Shown here: positions 38,091 through 39,898 of the stretch, in pieces
How positions within the stretch are numbered: the first letter of the stretch is position 1
Layout: the number at the start of each line of letters is the position of its first letter
Source: Microbacterium sp. 5K110
Lineage (GTDB): Bacteria > Actinomycetota > Actinomycetes > Actinomycetales > Microbacteriaceae
Reading direction: 5' to 3'
Assembly: GCF_005774735.1 (NCBI RefSeq)
Contig: NZ_VBUM01000025.1
Span: 1-39,898 of the forward strand
DNA length: 39,898 nucleotides
Program-made: the position numbers and the translations under genes
The notes under the pieces: generated by a model
The model's input: only the letters and a program-made list of their open reading frames with translations
Databases searched by the model: none
Told to the model about the DNA's origin: nothing

Positions 38091-39256
38091 CGGGGGGTCC
38101 TTTCCGTGGGGAGGGTGGCGCGGACGCTCGTCTCGAGGTCGCGCAGGCGATCGCTCGCGGCGACGAGCTCGCGGTCGGTGCGGGGAAGATCGTCGATCAG
38201 GATGCCGTGCACCACCGCGCGGTCGGCGGCGAGCCGCTCGGCCACGGCGTCGGCGAGGTGCTCGGCGGGCGTGCGCGCGGACATGCCCAGGAGGCGCACG
38301 AGGCGGCGTCGCGTGGCGCGCCGCAGCTCGTCGAGGGCGTGCGCCGCATCGCCGGAGGCGGCGTACAGCCGCGCGCGGCCCTCGGTCGTCTCGGTGGCCC
38401 GCACCGTGACCGGCAGACGCTCGGCGACGAGGGGGCCGAATCGCCGACCGCGCCAGAAAGCGGCCGTCAGCCCCGCGAGCAGCAGCAACACCAACGCCGG
38501 TGTCACCCACGGGGGAGTGAGGTCGCCGATCGTGGGCGCAGCCACCCCGGTGTCGGCATCCGACGGGGACGGCACGTACCAGACGAGCGAGGCGGAGCGG
38601 CCGAGCAGGCCGATGGCCAGGGCGGCGTTTCCCTCGAGCGGCAGCGCCCGGTTCGTGACCACGGACAGCCCGTCGACCGCCGCGGCCGTGAGGTCACCGC
38701 TCCCCGAGACGAGGACGCCGTATCCGTCCTCCGCCGGGTAGCAGCCGGTCACGCCCTCCCCGGGCACGTACAGTTCGCCGACGCGGGAGGGGCCCGCCGT
38801 CCGCGGCACGGCCGCCTCGCACCCGGGGTCGACGGTGCGCTCCTCGACGACGCCGCCGAGCGAAGAACCGTTCAGCAGCACGTCGAGACTGCGCGAGCGC
38901 GGTTCGATCAGCACGACGTCGCGGGCCTTCGCGCCGAGGCTGCGGAGGGTTCCGTCCGAGAGCATCGGCGCGTCGCGCATGACGAGGGTCGACGGGGTCG
39001 CGGCGAGCTCCCGCTCGGCGGCGGCCCGGTCGCGCGCCACGACGACGCGCACCCCCTGCTGCTCGAGGATCCGGACGAGCGCACGGGTCCCGTCGGGCGC
39101 CGGGGACTCGGGGTCGAGCGCGTTTCGCTGCGTCCAGCCGCCGTACACCAGCGTCGTCCCGAACAGTCCGATCAGCACGAGGGCCGAGATCAGCGCGATC
39201 CACCCGGCGCCGACGCGGCGGCGACGAGCCGTCGGGGAGAGAGCGGTCGTGGTCAC
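38087..39256 (-). CDS. DUF4350 family membrane protein
   Basis: This 389-residue protein has one membrane segment near residues 15-40, an extracytoplasmic domain of about 190 residues, and a second membrane segment at about 250-270, then a cytoplasmic helical domain. The external part begins with the DUF4350-type segment NALDPESPAPDGTRALVRIL and looks like a Rossmann-type fold related to GATase1-like proteins; TLVMRDAPMLSDGTLRSLG is also typical. Two Cys in the external domain could form a disulfide. It lies between DUF4129 and MoxR genes, the standard order. The start is the GTG at 39256 with a GTGA overlap. Function unknown. Confidence 0.85.
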   Translation of the reverse strand: MTTTALSPTARRRRVGAGWIALISALVLIGLFGTTLVYGGWTQRNALDPESPAPDGTRALVRILEQQGVRVVVARDRAAAERELAATPSTLVMRDAPMLSDGTLRSLGAKARDVVLIEPRSRSLDVLLNGSSLGGVVEERTVDPGCEAAVPRTAGPSRVGELYVPGEGVTGCYPAEDGYGVLVSGSGDLTAAAVDGLSVVTNRALPLEGNAALAIGLLGRSASLVWYVPSPSDADTGVAAPTIGDLTPPWVTPALVLLLLAGLTAAFWRGRRFGPLVAERLPVTVRATETTEGRARLYAASGDAAHALDELRRATRRRLVRLLGMSARTPAEHLADAVAERLAADRAVVHGILIDDLPRTDRELVAASDRLRDLETSVRATLPTERTPR

Positions 39257-39898
39257 GGCGCCACCCCCGCGGCATCCGCCCCGACGACCCGGGCGCGCAC
39301 GGCCGCCTCGTCGAGCTGAGAGATGAGGCGGTACGACTCCGCGGTGCCGTGCCGCCCGAGGTACCGCACGTCGTCGAACGCGGCGGCGCCCTCGGCGGGC
39401 TGGGCGCCCAGGACGGGGAGGGCGTCGGCCGCAGACCGTGCGAACAGCCGCGCCGTGGCTCCGGGCGGCGGATCCACGATCCCGCGCTCGCCGAGGCCGC
39501 GCGCGAAGGCGCGGAAGCGCAGCACCACCGCCGCGTCCCAGTCCTCGCGGTCGGCCGCCGCGACGGCGTCATCGCGGAGCTGCTCGGCGGAACGTGCGTC
39601 GTCGTCGTCGAACAGGGCCCGTGCCGCGGTCCGTGCGCGCACGAGCGCCCGGGGACGTCCCCACACCAGCACTCCCACGACGATCGCCGCGATGACGACG
39701 ACCGCGAGCACGACGAACGCCCACGGGCCCCAATCGCCGGAGGCGGGGGCCGAGAAGAGGCGCTCGAGGAACTCCAGCACGGCGCGCACCAGGCGGTCGA
39801 AGAACGTCGGCTCGGCGGCCTGGTACACGGGATCGGCGAGTTCGCGCTCGGCCCACTGGCGTGCCTCGTCGGCGTCGGGCAGCAGCGGCGAGAAGGCC
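39253..39898 (-). CDS. DUF4129 family membrane protein, C-terminal part (cut by window edge)
   Basis: The frame is open to the right edge. The residues before an internal GTG at 39828 (SPLLPDADEARQWAEREL) look like coding sequence typical of DUF4129 proteins, so the true start lies beyond the window. What is visible is an amphipathic segment, one membrane helix (AFVVLAVVVIAAIVVGVLVW), and the C-terminal DUF4129 domain with RSAEQLRDDAVAAADREDWDAAVVLRFRAF and ending in an R-x-L-I-S-Q-L-D-E helix. The family is found with MoxR, DUF58 and DUF4350 genes; no activity is known, though similarity to transglutaminase-associated tails has been noted. It overlaps the DUF4350 gene by four bases. Confidence 0.85.
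   Translation of the reverse strand, partial: AFSPLLPDADEARQWAERELADPVYQAAEPTFFDRLVRAVLEFLERLFSAPASGDWGPWAFVVLAVVVIAAIVVGVLVWGRPRALVRARTAARALFDDDDARSAEQLRDDAVAAADREDWDAAVVLRFRAFARGLGERGIVDPPPGATARLFARSAADALPVLGAQPAEGAAAFDDVRYLGRHGTAESYRLISQLDEAAVRARVVGADAAGVAP

Overview
The window is a G+C-rich chromosomal segment from an actinomycete, most likely Microbacterium or a close relative in the Microbacteriaceae. The evidence is a WhiB2/WhmD-type regulator, DUF3499, DUF5719 and DUF6541 proteins, a furA-katG pair, galactofuranosyltransferases like those of mycobacteria, and many genes that seem to start right at their transcription start. I found no rRNA, tRNA, CRISPR array, insertion sequence or phage gene.

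Positions 1-17766 are a cell-surface polysaccharide region. On the minus strand (7229 down to 1) one tightly overlapping operon encodes a DUF6541 membrane protein, a GT4, a DPM1-like GT2, a second GT4, a Wzx-like flippase and a third GT4 that runs off the left edge. On the plus strand (7333-12111) lie UDP-galactopyranose mutase (glf), an AT3-SGNH O-acyltransferase and a Wzm/Wzt ABC exporter. Converging on them from 17766 are two O-antigen ligase/polymerase-like membrane proteins, a GlfT2-like and a GlfT1-like galactofuranosyltransferase. Together Glf, GlfT1, GlfT2, Wzm and Wzt form a complete set for making and exporting a galactofuranan.

Positions 17829-26104 hold manA and the actinobacterial whiB2 neighbourhood: whiB2, a 945-residue GT2/membrane protein, a DUF5719 protein, a metallopeptidase-family protein and DUF3499. 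This block is interrupted by a divergent quinone-oxidoreductase/MarR pair with two identical 18-bp palindromic operators between them.

Positions 26119-39898 carry an RDD protein and a SpoIIM-like protein, then furA-katG with a palindromic Fur-type operator, then on the minus strand an oleA-oleBC-oleD operon for long-chain olefin synthesis through a beta-lactone, then DUF58, MoxR, DUF4350 and DUF4129 proteins, the last truncated by the right edge. RDD, SpoIIM, DUF58, MoxR, DUF4350 and DUF4129 usually sit together, so furA-katG and ole look like cargo in that neighbourhood.

Two signals cut across the window. The heptamer GGATGCC/GGCATCC occurs about 60 times (counted by eye), several times more than composition predicts and equally in both orientations. 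At least six genes have a TANNNT -10 box ending 6-8 bases before the start codon, the arrangement of leaderless mRNAs, and two more have a 9-base gap. Genes fill the window densely, and no stretch over 300 bases lacks a gene.
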